NCBI GenBank assembly: GCA_030248215.1 | Contig: JASANG010003810.1 | Span: forward strand, 558,001-622,000 | Reading direction: 5' to 3' | From: Enoplolaimus lenunculus | Lineage: Eukaryota > Nematoda > Enoplea > Enoplida > Thoracostomopsidae | Length of the DNA stretch: 64,000 nt | Shown: positions 11,026 to 21,700 of the stretch, piece after piece | Layout of the letters: every line of letters begins with the position of its first letter | Position numbering within the stretch: position 1 is the first letter of the stretch | Notes under the pieces: model-generated | The model's database searches: none | Told to the model about the DNA's origin: nothing | Seen by the model: the letters and a program-made list of their open reading frames with translations, nothing else | Position numbers and translations under genes: made by a program

Positions 11026-11135
11026 GATTCAACTAACTGTATTACAGAAGCGATAGGCTTAATTTTTGTCAATCTGAAATGTTGGCTACGCCCATATGCT
11101 ATTAAACATTGTGTTTATTTCATGTGACACAACCA

Positions 11136-11317
11136 GAGGCAGATCCAAAACTTTTTGACGGGGGGGCCGGCTGGCAAATGTTATGAAACGCAAAAATTGT
11201 AATATAGGGACCATATCATTTTATCACCAAAAAAATTTCTGAGGGCGAAAACTTGTAAGGTAGGAGGGACCTTACCATTTTAACACAAAATAATTTCGGA
11301 CGGGGGGAACCTGGAGC
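11136..11317. mobile_element. Family I element, unexpanded
   Basis: GGCAGATCCAAAACTTTTTG at the left, then GGCAAATGTTATGAAACGC, AGGGACCTTACCATTTTA and TTTCGGACGGGGGG. One and a half copies of the 57-bp motif that forms the array at 14566 are present. Confidence 0.65.
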
Positions 11318-12011
11318 TGCTAGTGGACAGAATTAAAAAAAATGAAAGATTTAGTTTAAACACTAAATTGTCAGCGGTCTCAAAAACGGCTTAATCTGTT
11401 GGTTTGAGAAATAGTCAAAATTTTAATAGTAAAAGTCGCGTGAGAAATTGAAAATTTTTTTTCTAAATTCACTTTTCTACTAATTCTCATTGAATTTTAG
11501 GAAAATATTTTGGTAAACATAGACACCGTTTCAGGTCATAGAACTTAAAGGATGTGAAAAGAGTTATCGTAAATTTGCATTTTTTTTTTGATTTTACATG
11601 GCTCAAAGGTCCAGTGTTAGGGCAGTCCCACCTAAACAGGAGCGGGGGGGGGCGTTTAGCTTGTTAAGATAGGGACTGTCCCCCAAGGATCGAGATCCTC
11701 AAACTGTGGGATTTGACGGCGTTTCCGCCGGCACTGTTGGCTCGGCTCCTGATAAAAGATGTGGAAACACTGTAAAAAGACACTTGTATAGACAGTAGGA
11801 TTAACCTACCTTACTGTAAAGTTAAAGGTTTGAATTTAGATTTCCTGCCCACTCTCAGCTTCCTTAAATTCACCAGATGGTAGCCTTTAATCAGGACGAG
11901 AGGTCTACGTTCCCCGATGTCACACGCTAAAGTTTTCAGACCTTCTCGAGATGATGGGCATATCCACATCTGTACACTTACATGCTCTAGAAATAAAACC
12001 TACTAGTACAC
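11318..12011. other. No gene seen
   Basis: Single-copy-looking sequence with a CGGGGGGGG tract at 11643-11652. No recognisable open frame. Confidence 0.4.
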
Positions 12012-12059
12012 GTACTTAGTGGCACATATATGCAACTGGACTAAGGCTTCCTCGGCCCT

Positions 12060-12300
12060 GGGCTAAATTGTTGCCTGGGCCCTCAAATAAATTTAAGTGG
12101 GCGAAGTTGAAAAAACTGCATTTTGAAAAGCTGTAGCGCTTTGCAGATATATAAAACACATCCGAAACAATAGTTGTTCTCAATGCATACTGTCTCAATT
12201 TGCATAACGTAAACAAAAATCTGCTGGAACGCTGCCCCAAATACGTATGCGAAGTATTCCAGCTTTAATATATAGATGTCTCGCTCGCTATAATGGCTCA
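12060..12300. mobile_element. Family K repeat
   Basis: It shares GCCCCAAATACGTATGCGAA, CCAGCTTTAATATATAGATG and TTTGCATAACG with 33905-34092 and 47510-47690. Termini are not resolved. Confidence 0.5.
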
Positions 12301-12837
12301 CACAAAAAAACTTTTTACTTTTAATAAAGAGGTGTGCACTCCCAAAATAAAATCATGCCTAATGCGCGTGAAATAAACGGCTGACGAAAAGTTTAAGCAG
12401 CGGCGTTTTACAACGGAACCTAGATTGATTTAATTATGTTTGTGCTAAATAAATACGCACGGTGCAGTTTTGGCCGCGGGCATTATTTCGTGCGCTTAAA
12501 TTTGCCGTTTAGCGTTCAGTTTAAACGCGCAATTTTGGCTGCGAAATTTTGAGGTTTTTTTGGAAACAGAGACCGGCTTCACAAATCTTGGTTGGGCAGA
12601 TAATTTTTCAATGTGGGTATGGTTAAATTTGGTGGGTAACCTGATTTTGTACTGGTAGACGCCAGTTGGTTGGTTGCCAGGTTGACTTGACGATAATGTC
12701 AGTAGCAGGGGCTTATGCAAAAAGGGGTATTAGCGGCGATATGTAGGTGAAATTGTAGAATGGCGCCTCAAATTGGTATAATATTTTTTTCGCTAATTTC
12801 TGAAATGGACATCCTGTCACACAAGCGCTGGACTAAA
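12301..12837. other. No gene seen
   Basis: No recognisable MITE ends or open frames of note. Confidence 0.35.
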
Positions 12838-13003
12838 CACGGTCCCGTAGTCAGGGTGAGCAGCGACCGCTGAGACACTACTGAAAAAATTTTGGTCCCT
12901 TTGAAAATTGTCAGCCTCACTTGTAAGTCATCAACAAAAAATTTCTGACGGGGGGGCGTACGACCACCCTCCGGCCCACCCTCTGGATCCGCTACTGGGT
13001 CCG
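12838..13003. mobile_element. Chimera of family C (left) and family I (right)
   Basis: It begins ACACGGTCCCGTAGTCAGGG with AAAAAATTTTGGTCCC and CACTTGTAAGTCATCAAC of family C. It then switches to AAAAAATTTCTGACGGGGGG and CCTCTGGATCCGCTACTGGG of family I. Confidence 0.65.
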
Positions 13004-13390
13004 AGGGTAGTATAGAACCGTCCCTAGGCAAACTGAATGGAAGTCACCATTTTCTAGATCTTCCAACACTAATCAAAACCAAGATATTGTAGTAAAGTTT
13101 AGCACTAAAATGGCGTTTGGCTTATCGTTCGGCTTGATCGCCAGGGTTCCGGCTATCATATCTAGTGCCATTCGTTTCAGAAATATTTGAATCCACAAGT
13201 GGCATCATCGGTTGCTTCTCAGCTTCATAGTAATTCGCTTAATTGCAATGACGTCAATAGCTTGATCGGTATAATATTCGGTTTTAGCTAAGTAATTATG
13301 CTTTGATCAAAACTTATCTGTATTAACAATACATGAGATTACGAGTATCATGTTTATCATTAACGGAATAGTTTTTCGTTATTATCTTAG

Positions 13391-13790
13391 CGGCCTATGT
13401 TACTTTAAGGGGCGTCCAGGTTTCTGGTGGGTCGATAAAAGTGTAAGTTTAGATTCTAGATTACATTTGTTTTGCTTATGCTTAGGCTTAGGAACACATT
13501 TTTGCAACGCTTATGTTTAGAATTAGGAATACGCTTAATCTTGGAATATCATATGATGTTCGCATAAATGTCCCACAGTATCACGTGACATACCGTCCCT
13601 TGTACACATTGATCATTTGAGAGCGGTGGTTTGTAAGGTAATGTCATATGGCTTTCGAGTTTTGTCTGTTCACCCGATATGAGTGCTCGAATTTTAACGT
13701 TGACGTCGAAACAACATGGGACAAACCGTGTCCCGCCTGCCCCGGTTATAACGTGAACCCCGCATTACGCCCTTAAAAGTAACATTGGCC
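13391..13790. mobile_element. Family A2 MITE with an insertion
   Basis: CGGCCTATGTTACTTTAAGG and CCTTAAAAGTAACATTGGCC are the ends. GGCTTAGG words lie in the left half; about 200 bp at 13550-13755 is foreign to the family. Confidence 0.7.
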
Positions 13791-14017
13791 AACTTTTCTA
13801 TCAGGTTCACATGGTTCCGCAGCATTGTTTACAAACTGTAAGGTTAATCTAGACTGGTCATACTCATTGTTTAAACCTAAAGTCATATTCCCAATGAACA
13901 AAGTCTAAGCATAAGGGTCAAAATTAGTCTAAAGCCTAAGCCTACTTTTTTGCTGTCCGACCAGAAAACTTAAACACCCTAGAACTATCATTCTGAAACC
14001 GACTCTAAGCACAGCGG

Positions 14018-14080
14018 GCCCGTTGTCACGGGAGGGCCAGGGGGCTCAGACCCCCCACCGAAATATTTTTGGGCACGTCT
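14018..14080. mobile_element. Family C fragment
   Basis: AGCGGGCCCGTTGTCACGGG, AGGGGGCTCAGACCCCCC and CGAAATATTTTTGGG match the left part of C. Confidence 0.45.
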
Positions 14081-14504
14081 TTGTTGAGACTCATCTTCTT
14101 AAGCTTAGGCTTGGGCTTAAAGTTCACAACTTGGCTTAACGTGTGCTGATTTTATTCGGAACTTGGTCAACATTGAATCCAAAATTCGGATATTTCGTAA
14201 CGAATTCAGGAATTTTAATAAAACTTACCTCATGGGCTGTACAGCCGCTGCGGGTAGCCTTCGATTTTCCTACCCAAAGATAAAGTCTTTATCCTTAATA
14301 TAACCTAGAGTCCTTGTAGCTCTTGTGGTATCTAAGGTAAACATGGGTACGCAAGAATATTTATTACGGCTGATCAAGCGTTAAAAATGGTAAAAGCATT
14401 CATATGCGCTACGTTTACAGTTCACATCGTTGCATTTTCTTTTATGCTTATAGCACAGTTGTTAACTATTGCTGTTCTATATATATGTATATATATATAA
14501 CTTG

Positions 14505-15695
14505 AGGCGGATCCAAAAATTTTTAACGGGGGGTGGGCTGGCTAATGTTAAGAAACGCAATAATTGTACGGTAGGGACCTTTTACCATTTTATCACCAAA
14601 ATTTTTTTCTGAGGGCGACAAATTGTACGGTAGGGACCTTACCATTTTATCAGCAAAAATTTTTTCTGAGGGCGACAAATTGTACGGTAGGGACCTTACC
14701 ATTTTATCACCAAAAATTTTTTCTGAGGGCGACAAATTGTACGCTAGGGACCTTACCATTTTATCACCAAAATTTTTTCTGAGGGCGACAAATTGTACGG
14801 TAGGGACCTTTTACCATTTTATCACCAAAAATTTTTTCTGAGGGCGACAAACTGTACGGTAGGGACCTTACCATTTTATCACCAAAAATTTTTTCTGAGG
14901 GCGACAAATTGTACGGTAGGGACCTTACCATTTTATCACCAAAAATTTTTTCTGAGGGCGACAAATTGTACGGTAGGGAGCTTACCATTTTATCAGCAAA
15001 AATTTTTTCTGAGGGCGACAAATTGTACGCTAGGGACCTTACCATTTTATCACCAAAAATTTTTTCTGAGGGCGACAAATTGTACGCTAGGGACCTTACC
15101 ATTTTATCACCAAAATTTTTTCTGAGGGCGACAAATTGTACGGTAGGGACCTTTTACCATTTTATCACCAAAAATTTTTTCTGAGGGCGACAAACTGTAC
15201 GGTAGGGACCTTACCATTTTATCACCAAAAATTTTTTCTGAGGGCGACAAATTGTACGGTAGGGACCTTACCATTTTATCACCAAAAATTTTTTCTGAGG
15301 GCGACAAATTGTACGGTAGGGACCTTACCATTTTATCACCAAAAATTTTTTCTGAGGGCGACAAATTGTACGCTAGGGACCTTACCATTTTATCACCAAA
15401 ATTTTTTTCTGAGGGCGACAAATTGTACGGTAGGGACCTTACCATTTTATCACCAAAAATTTTTTCTGAGGGCAACAAATTGTACGGTAGGGACCTTACC
15501 ATTTTATCACCAAAAATTTTTTCTGAGGGCGACAAACTGTACGGTAGGGACCTTACCATTTTATCACCAAAATTTTTTTCTGAGGGCGACAAATTGTACG
15601 GTAGGGACCTTATCATTTTATCACCAAAAATTTTTCTGAGGGCGACAAATTGTACGGTAGGGACCTTACCATTTTATCACCAAAAAATTATTCTG
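14505..15695. mobile_element. Family I element expanded by a 57-bp array
   Basis: The left end GAGGCGGATCCAAAAATTTT, GGGCTGGCTAATGTTAAGAA is that of family I (compare 11136 and 37008). The motif present one to two times in those copies is repeated 20 times here. The right terminus is lost or decayed. Confidence 0.75.
14566..15690. repeat. 57-bp minisatellite, about 20 units, with a 6-unit higher-order period
   Basis: The unit is GTACGGTAGGGACCTTACC, ATTTTATCACCAAAAATTTT, TTCTGAGGGCGACAAATT. Marker variants (GTACGCTAG, CCTTTTACC, ACAAACTG) recur in the same order 343 bp apart (for example 14801 and 15144). As 57 is a multiple of three, long open frames run on both strands; none is a gene. Confidence 0.95.
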
Positions 15696-15737
15696 CGGGA
15701 AAAATTGTGTTTTTACAAAACAATTGCAAACGCTTTT

Positions 15738-15895
15738 ACCGTTGTTCAGGACAGCTCAAACAGATGCTTGAAAAACATTACGTATGTATGTCATTTGTTC
15801 AACTTGATTTACAGTTCCGGCAGGAATTCCTGCCAAAATTCAATTCCTGTTCCTGTGCCTGCATTCACAGATGCAGGAACCTTTAGTTAGTTCCT
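15738..15895. mobile_element. Family F fragment
   Basis: TTCCGGCAGGAATTCCTGCC, AAAATTCAATTCCTGTTCCT and TGCATTCACAGATGCAGGAA match the right arm of the copy at 57598-58022 in reverse. Confidence 0.55.
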
Positions 15896-16603
15896 ATTAG
15901 AAGCCTGATATATACATACATATATAAATATAAATATATTATAATTTGGTTCATATTTTTCAAGTTTTGAACAATATTTGTCAACATTTAGGTTAACAGT
16001 TGAGAAATTTAAAATTCTTTAATTTGAAGTGACATCGTTAAGCTTGAAAAACATTTTTTAATTGTAAAAATAGCATAACTTTGCATTGATGATTATTAAT
16101 TATTGTTTCAACGTTAAAGTTGAATTAATCACAATAGTTTTACCTCATGGGCGTGTGCAGAAAATTATATTTTGGAGGCACCAAATAATTTTGGTGGTCC
16201 TTACAGTGGCAATTCAACATTGTTTACTTTTAGACCGAATCGATTTGGGGGAACCAGTTAAACTTGGGTGCGCCCTCCGTGGGGACACGCTTGTGTTGTT
16301 ATATATTGTTTTTAGATTTGTATTTATAGAATATTTTATAAACTTTCAAATTTAATATTAAAAAAAACGCTGATTTTCATAATTAAAAGACAAACTTTTC
16401 TGCGGGTATTTGGATTATTGGTGTTAAAATTGGTTTTGGGATTGAGATTAACAAATATATATAACCCTGCGTCAAGATAATATTTAGCAAATATGATTCA
16501 GGTATCTGAATCGATAACAGAACAGGTAAATTGTAGGTTTTGAAGTTGCAGTTGCTTTTTGCAATACCGCAACGCAAAATAACGTGCGCAAACCTCATTT
16601 TTA
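15896..16603. other. No gene seen
   Basis: AT-rich sequence with a TATATAAATATAAATATATT run at about 15909-15935. No recognisable open frame. Confidence 0.4.
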
Positions 16604-16769
16604 CGGGCCTGTAGCCAAGGGGCCGCCTGGGGGGGGGGGGCTCAGCCAGCCATAGAAAAATTTTGGACCCCCTAGAATATTTTCAACCTTGCTTGTAACT
16701 CATTGAAAACACTTGAATGTCTCTCCTGAAAAATTTTTAGGCCCCCCTAGCAAGGTGAGCTGGCTACGG
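16604..16769. mobile_element. Family C MITE
   Basis: CGGGCCTGTAGCCAAGGGGC and GCAAGGTGAGCTGGCTACGG are inverted, with TTGCTTGTAACTCATTGAAA inside. Confidence 0.85.
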
Positions 16770-17208
16770 AACTGCATTTTTTAGCAAATAATTTTCTATA
16801 GTTTAAGTTAATTTAGGAATATATACATTTAAGACTTCGGTTTTCTGCTATGACCATAGGTTAGCAATATACTTTGAGTAATAAATCAAATTCTGTACTG
16901 AACTTATTAATTTGACCCAGAAAGCAGTTACGCAATCTATTTATGGTAAATGACGTTTGGACTAATTCGTAATTTTGGACTCTATCCATTTATGGACTTT
17001 AATTATGAAAATAAACTCCTATTGGTTTAGACTCAAAATAGGTTCCACAGATACGTCTCTATTCTTATTTGGGTTACTACAGAAGTTATAATATTTTTGT
17101 GCTCAACCAGTGCGAATTTGTGTATCATGTCGCTTAATTAGCTTCATTTATGTTTTATCTTGAAACTTTGAAAGAGGTGTATTTAGTGAAACAATTTGGG
17201 CCCATGCA

Positions 17209-17372
17209 AAGATCATGGCCGGAACGCTTTTCTGTGGAACTGCAATAGAGTACGCTTAAGCTTTAGACTATTTTTTGCTTAGACTTAGGTATAGCTATAA
17301 GCTTATTTTTACGCTTAGGCTTACGAATATGCTTATGCAGTTACTGTTGCGGCTTAGTTATATACATTGGCC
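17209..17372. mobile_element. Family A MITE
   Basis: GGCCCATGCAAAGATCATGG ... GGCTTAGTTATATACATTGG, with TGCAATAGAGTACGCTTAAG inside. Confidence 0.75.
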
Positions 17373-17452
17373 AAAGTTTGAAACAAAGGGTTCGAACTAT
17401 TTTAAGTGCCCATATTCTCAATTGCATATAGCACCTATCACTAGTTAGTAAT

Positions 17453-18010
17453 AGCAAGAGCATATGATGCAAACTTCAACAAGAGTGTGCAACTGGGTGC
17501 ATTCTGTATTCAAAACAATGTAGCCGTCACGTGTTGCATTTTCCCCTTACTCCCCTCATTTAGAGGGCTGTTAAAATCTTGAAATCAGGCAAACGCTGTT
17601 GCGATACACAGTGCAAACATTAACCAGATTATATTGCTGATTTAGGTTTAGCTGAGTTCTGTGCGCAGTTAACCCCCCTTAAGAGCATATGATGCAAACT
17701 TCAACAAGAGTGTGCAACTGGGTGCATTCTGTATACAAAACAATGTAGCCGTCACGTGTTGCATTTTCCCCTTACTCCCCTCATTTAGGGGGGCTGTTAA
17801 AATCTTGAAATCAGGCAAACGCTGTTGCGATACACAGTGCAAACATTAACCAGATTATATTGCTGATTTAGGTTTAGCTGAGTTCTGTGCGCAGTTAACC
17901 CCCCTTATATAAAGGGGGTGGGTTTGGGTATGGAAAAACCGCAATGCGCAGCGGTACTTTTTAAACAACACGTATTTTTCGAAGGTGTACACTCTTATCA
18001 TCGACTCTTG
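17453..18010. mobile_element. Family M MITE nested in B
   Basis: AACAAGAGTGTGCAACTGGG, TGCATTCTGTATTC, ACCCCCCTTATATAAAGGGG and TACACTCTTATCATCGACTC are M arms. Its left half is doubled (see the 225-bp duplication). Confidence 0.7.
17456..17905. repeat. 225-bp tandem duplication
   Basis: 17456-17680 and 17681-17905 are nearly identical (AAGAGCATATGATGCAAACT starts both). Visible differences are few: CTGTATTC/CTGTATAC and TTTAGAGGG/TTTAGGGGG. Confidence 0.95.
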
Positions 18011-18276
18011 GTAATAGGTTTTCAAACTAACGAACTGCTGCAATAGCATATCTCAAAACTTGCACAGAAGTAGAGTAAATCGAATGCAATAAATATGCTG
18101 AATTTCAAATAATCATGATTCCCTGGTTCGAAGGTTATTACAAGACCTATCACCAACTGGTATCACCAACTAGTAATACGTGCTACACACATCTGAGAAT
18201 ATGGGCAAAGATTTCAAGTCCTATTTTAATGAACGCTATAAAATGACAACCATGTTTGACCTATAAACTATATTAA

Positions 18277-18538
18277 CCCCTTCTCACATTGAGTTGCCTG
18301 TAGGCAACTCAGCGCAGTGTATACACTCTAAATAGTATATATCGCATCGTGTTTAACAATTGCAACACGTATACATAGTACTAAATCACCACAAGACGTG
18401 ATAGCCCCCTCGGGCTCAGCGTCAAGCTCCTATAGCTGAGTGGTGATGGTATACGCTTGCCACTCCAGTCACTGGAGTTCGAATCCTAGCATAAAAGTAG
18501 GTCTCATGTGAAATAGAAAATATTCATGTGAGAAAGGG
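18277..18538. mobile_element. Family P: TTAA-flanked, piggyBac-like MITE carrying a tRNA-like segment
   Basis: TTAA at 18273-18276 and 18539-18542 flank CCCCTTCTCACAT ... ATGTGAGAAAGGG. TTAA duplication with CCC..GGG ends is the piggyBac signature. Inside, TAGCTGAGTGG (18433-18443) resembles a tRNA A box and GGAGTTCGAATCC (18474-18486) a B box, at tRNA-like spacing. The flanks do not pair as an acceptor stem, so it is not a functional tRNA gene. Confidence 0.75.
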
Positions 18539-18659
18539 TTAATATTAAAAATACTCAAAATTTCAGAAAAAAAATTTTTAAGAAAAAAAGTTGAAAATTT
18601 TCAAACATGGATTTTGGGAAATATATTTTCAGTAATTTTTGTCTTTTTGTTTATTTCAG

Positions 18660-18708
18660 ATGAATCGGCCGATGCAAGTGAAACCAGCAGATAGCGAAAA
18701 TCGTGGCG
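18660..18708 (+). CDS. CELF: CELF exon a (49 nt), end of RRM1
   Basis: The acceptor is TTATTTCAG at 18651-18659 and the donor is GTAAGA from 18709. It encodes [16 protein letters not shown] and ends in phase 1. The 49-nt length and the start exactly at the Met codon following the usual ...LPG of RRM1 match the conserved CELF exon. That Met is internal to RRM1, so it should not be taken as the start of translation. Confidence 0.93.
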
Positions 18709-21700
18709 GTAAGATTTAACCTTATTTTGACGTATAAATTAATGGATTTAATTTACCTTTCGTGAACGGTTCTATATGGTACTGCATAAAGTAGAATTAC
18801 TGAGTCAAATTTAACTCGAAGACAAAAAATTAAGATGATATCTTGGTTTTGAACTCGTAGCTTTGAATTAGCATTTTAAATTTTCAATAAGCTAATTTTA
18901 AGGAACGTCTACAAACCATGTGTTTATACAAGAGTGCATGATACAAGAGTATACAACTCGTGGAGTTTCGCATGATACAAAATACACCCGAAATGCGTTG
19001 TGTTTTTGACCGACCCCCTTTATTTGGAGGGGGGCACAACATGTTCGAACCATGGCAATGTATGTATTCGGCATCAAAAATGCTCCGCTTATAGTTTAAT
19101 TTAGGGGTATCGCATGTGACGGTGACTCCTCATGTAAATAAGGGGGGGTTGGACCAAAAACGCAGCGCCCGGTGGTATATTTTGTACCATGCGGAACTCC
19201 AAGATTTGCACACTCTTGTATAATGCACTCTTGGCCTAAGTGGCCAGGAGTTGAAGCAAATTTGAAATGCATAAGTGGTATTGCAAGTGAATTGCTTTGT
19301 ACATCAAATACCACGTTGGGTAAATGTATAGAACAGGGCCGTAACAGTAGTATAAAAAATTATCTAAACCTAAATGTAAAGATAGGCCCATATCTAAACC
19401 TAAGCCTAATCCTAAGCAAAAAATTAGTCTACAGCTTAAACTTACTCTATTGCAGTTTTGCACCAAAAAAACTGTCCGGGTCTTTACTAAAATTGCGTGA
19501 GTCTGCTCTATACTGAATTAAAGAAAATTTTTACAAGTTAGATTTTCAACGAGAACTTTTGAGCAGGTGATAATTTGTCGTTGAAATTCTCGTTGTAGTT
19601 ATTAAAATGTTTAAATATTTGAATTCTAAATCAGACATAGGTCCAAGTTTAAATCCAACAACAATCACGCAAAGATGTAGAGTAAAATGCTACATACTGC
19701 TAGTGTCACGCAAAAATAGATGCTTTAAATTGACTGTAAATTTCAGTGAGTTGATTTTAATTCAGATTGAGTTGAATCACTGTAGTCTGAGTTAGGACTA
19801 TCAGAACTCAGTATTTTGACTTGATTCAATTCATGCTGAGTTAACTAATCAACTCAACCAGAGTCAATTCAACTCTCAGAGTGAGAATCAACTCAACTCA
19901 GAAACAGATAATGTTTACTGATATTAATTCAGAAATAACCAACTCGCTAGCTGAATTGATTAACCAACTAATTGGAATTTACAGTAATTCTCAAATGTGT
20001 GTAACACCTATCATTCGTTTGCGATAGTTCGTGTGAATTTTAAACCAGCGAATTCGCAGCAACATTTGATATAATTAGCAGATTTAGGATATTTTGTCAG
20101 TTCTGGTTCGGAATGAATGATCAGGAAAGCTTCGCAGCAGCTAAAGTTTAGGAAAAAACCCATATAGATCTGTTTTAGGCTAACACTCTACGTTTAGAAC
20201 GCTGTTTTTGAAACCTAATCCTAAGCCTGAGCGTAAGTCTGAGGGTTAAAGTCTGCAGGAACCAAACCCTGCAGTACACTGATTCCAAGCTTTGTTCATT
20301 CCCTAAATCTTAGTTAATTTGCAGGGTCCCAACAGGAACTAAATTTTGCCGGAACAGGAATTTAAACTCTTTGCAGGTACCGGAACATGAACAGGAACTG
20401 GAATTTGAAATAATTTTCATCATGGAAAATTTCAATTGGACATCTTAGAAACTTGCCAAAACATGGCTTAAGCGAATTTTCAGCTATTTTATCACCAAGT
20501 TTTGCGAAAGCACATTAGCAACGGTTTATTAACAAAATAGAATTAATTGCAAAAACATTAGTTTCAAAATAACCTTTTTAAGCACAAAGTTTCCAATATT
20601 CAAATGATTATGAATAATTTACCACAAGACCGTAAAAATTCCGGTTGCTGCGTGTATGAATACAGGAACAGGTATTGAATTTGTACGGGAATTCCGGCCG
20701 GAATAGGAATTCCGGTTGCATCCTGTTAAATTTAACATACTATCAGTTATCACGACTATACAAATATCGTCGATATATTTGTCATCAAACTAGTAGCTGC
20801 ATTTAATATATAAATATATATAAATATGTATATATATATAAATATATATAAATATATATATATCTATATATCTATATATATGGTTTTAGTTTTGATTAAA
20901 AATTCTTCTTAGACTAGCTATGTAATTTAGCGAAAGATTTGGTTCAAAAATTATAAGGATACGACATATATATGGTAGCAACGTGGCACAGTACAGAATT
21001 TTAGTTTGGTTTTATAATTAAATTATGACTCGGTATTTTAGTAGACGTCCTAACAACGTTCCTTTAGGTTTCAGCTGCGATTTTGCTTATGTACCTACTT
21101 GACTTATTGTGTGAAGAGTTGTGTTTCATATACATATTCACTTATTAAACCACAGAAGCGCCGGGGGGTGAAGTTAGCCAGTTCCCCGGAGAAATTTTGC
21201 ACCACCCCCTATACAACTTTAAGCGCCGCTTGATGAAAGCTTGCTATTTCGTCCGCATGCTTGATCTAAAATAGATTTGAGCTCTCCTATTGGTAGGATG
21301 ACATGAACACAAACCTGATTGGATTATAAAAATATATTACTGAAGGATCGAAAACCGGGGGGACATAACCATGAACAACTATCGTGAACCAAGACGAATC
21401 TTTCAGAAATTGCAGCAGATGTTATTTGCTAAAGGGGGGTAAAAAGTGGATGCCTGGCACGTTCGTCCGACGTTGAGAATGTCAAGAACCGCTGGACCGA
21501 TTTTGATAAACTTTATTGGGTTAAAAGTTTACTAAAATTCTAGGATGTCAATGTCAAATTGGCGTTCACTCTCAAGATAATCATTTGTAACCAGAGGCCA
21601 GGGAGGGCTCAACAATCCTGGAACAATTTTGCCCCCCCCTAGAAGATTTTCAACCTTGTTTGTAAGTCATTGAAAACATTTAAATGCCGCTCCTGAAAAA

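Larger units (their letters stand above)
17407..18207. mobile_element. Family B MITE split by a family M insertion
   Basis: The B left arm (CCCATATTCTCAATTGCATA, CACCTATCACTAGTTAGTAA) ends near 17453. The rest of B resumes near 18010 (TAATAGGTTTTCAAACTAAC) and ends GCTACACACATCTGAGAATA plus TGGGC. Confidence 0.75.

Noticed and set aside
14523-15890. Repetitive open frames of up to 212 codons with a 19-residue period
   Set aside because: A 57-bp unit without stops gives these in several frames of both strands; the array derives from a MITE.
18433-18486. A functional tRNA gene
   Set aside because: A- and B-box-like words are present but no acceptor stem or clean cloverleaf forms around them.
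1-18659. CELF exons for the first part of RRM1
   Set aside because: I looked for an 83-nt-type exon encoding the GCAF...LPG block and for the RNP2 exon but saw no convincing candidate; a profile search would settle it.
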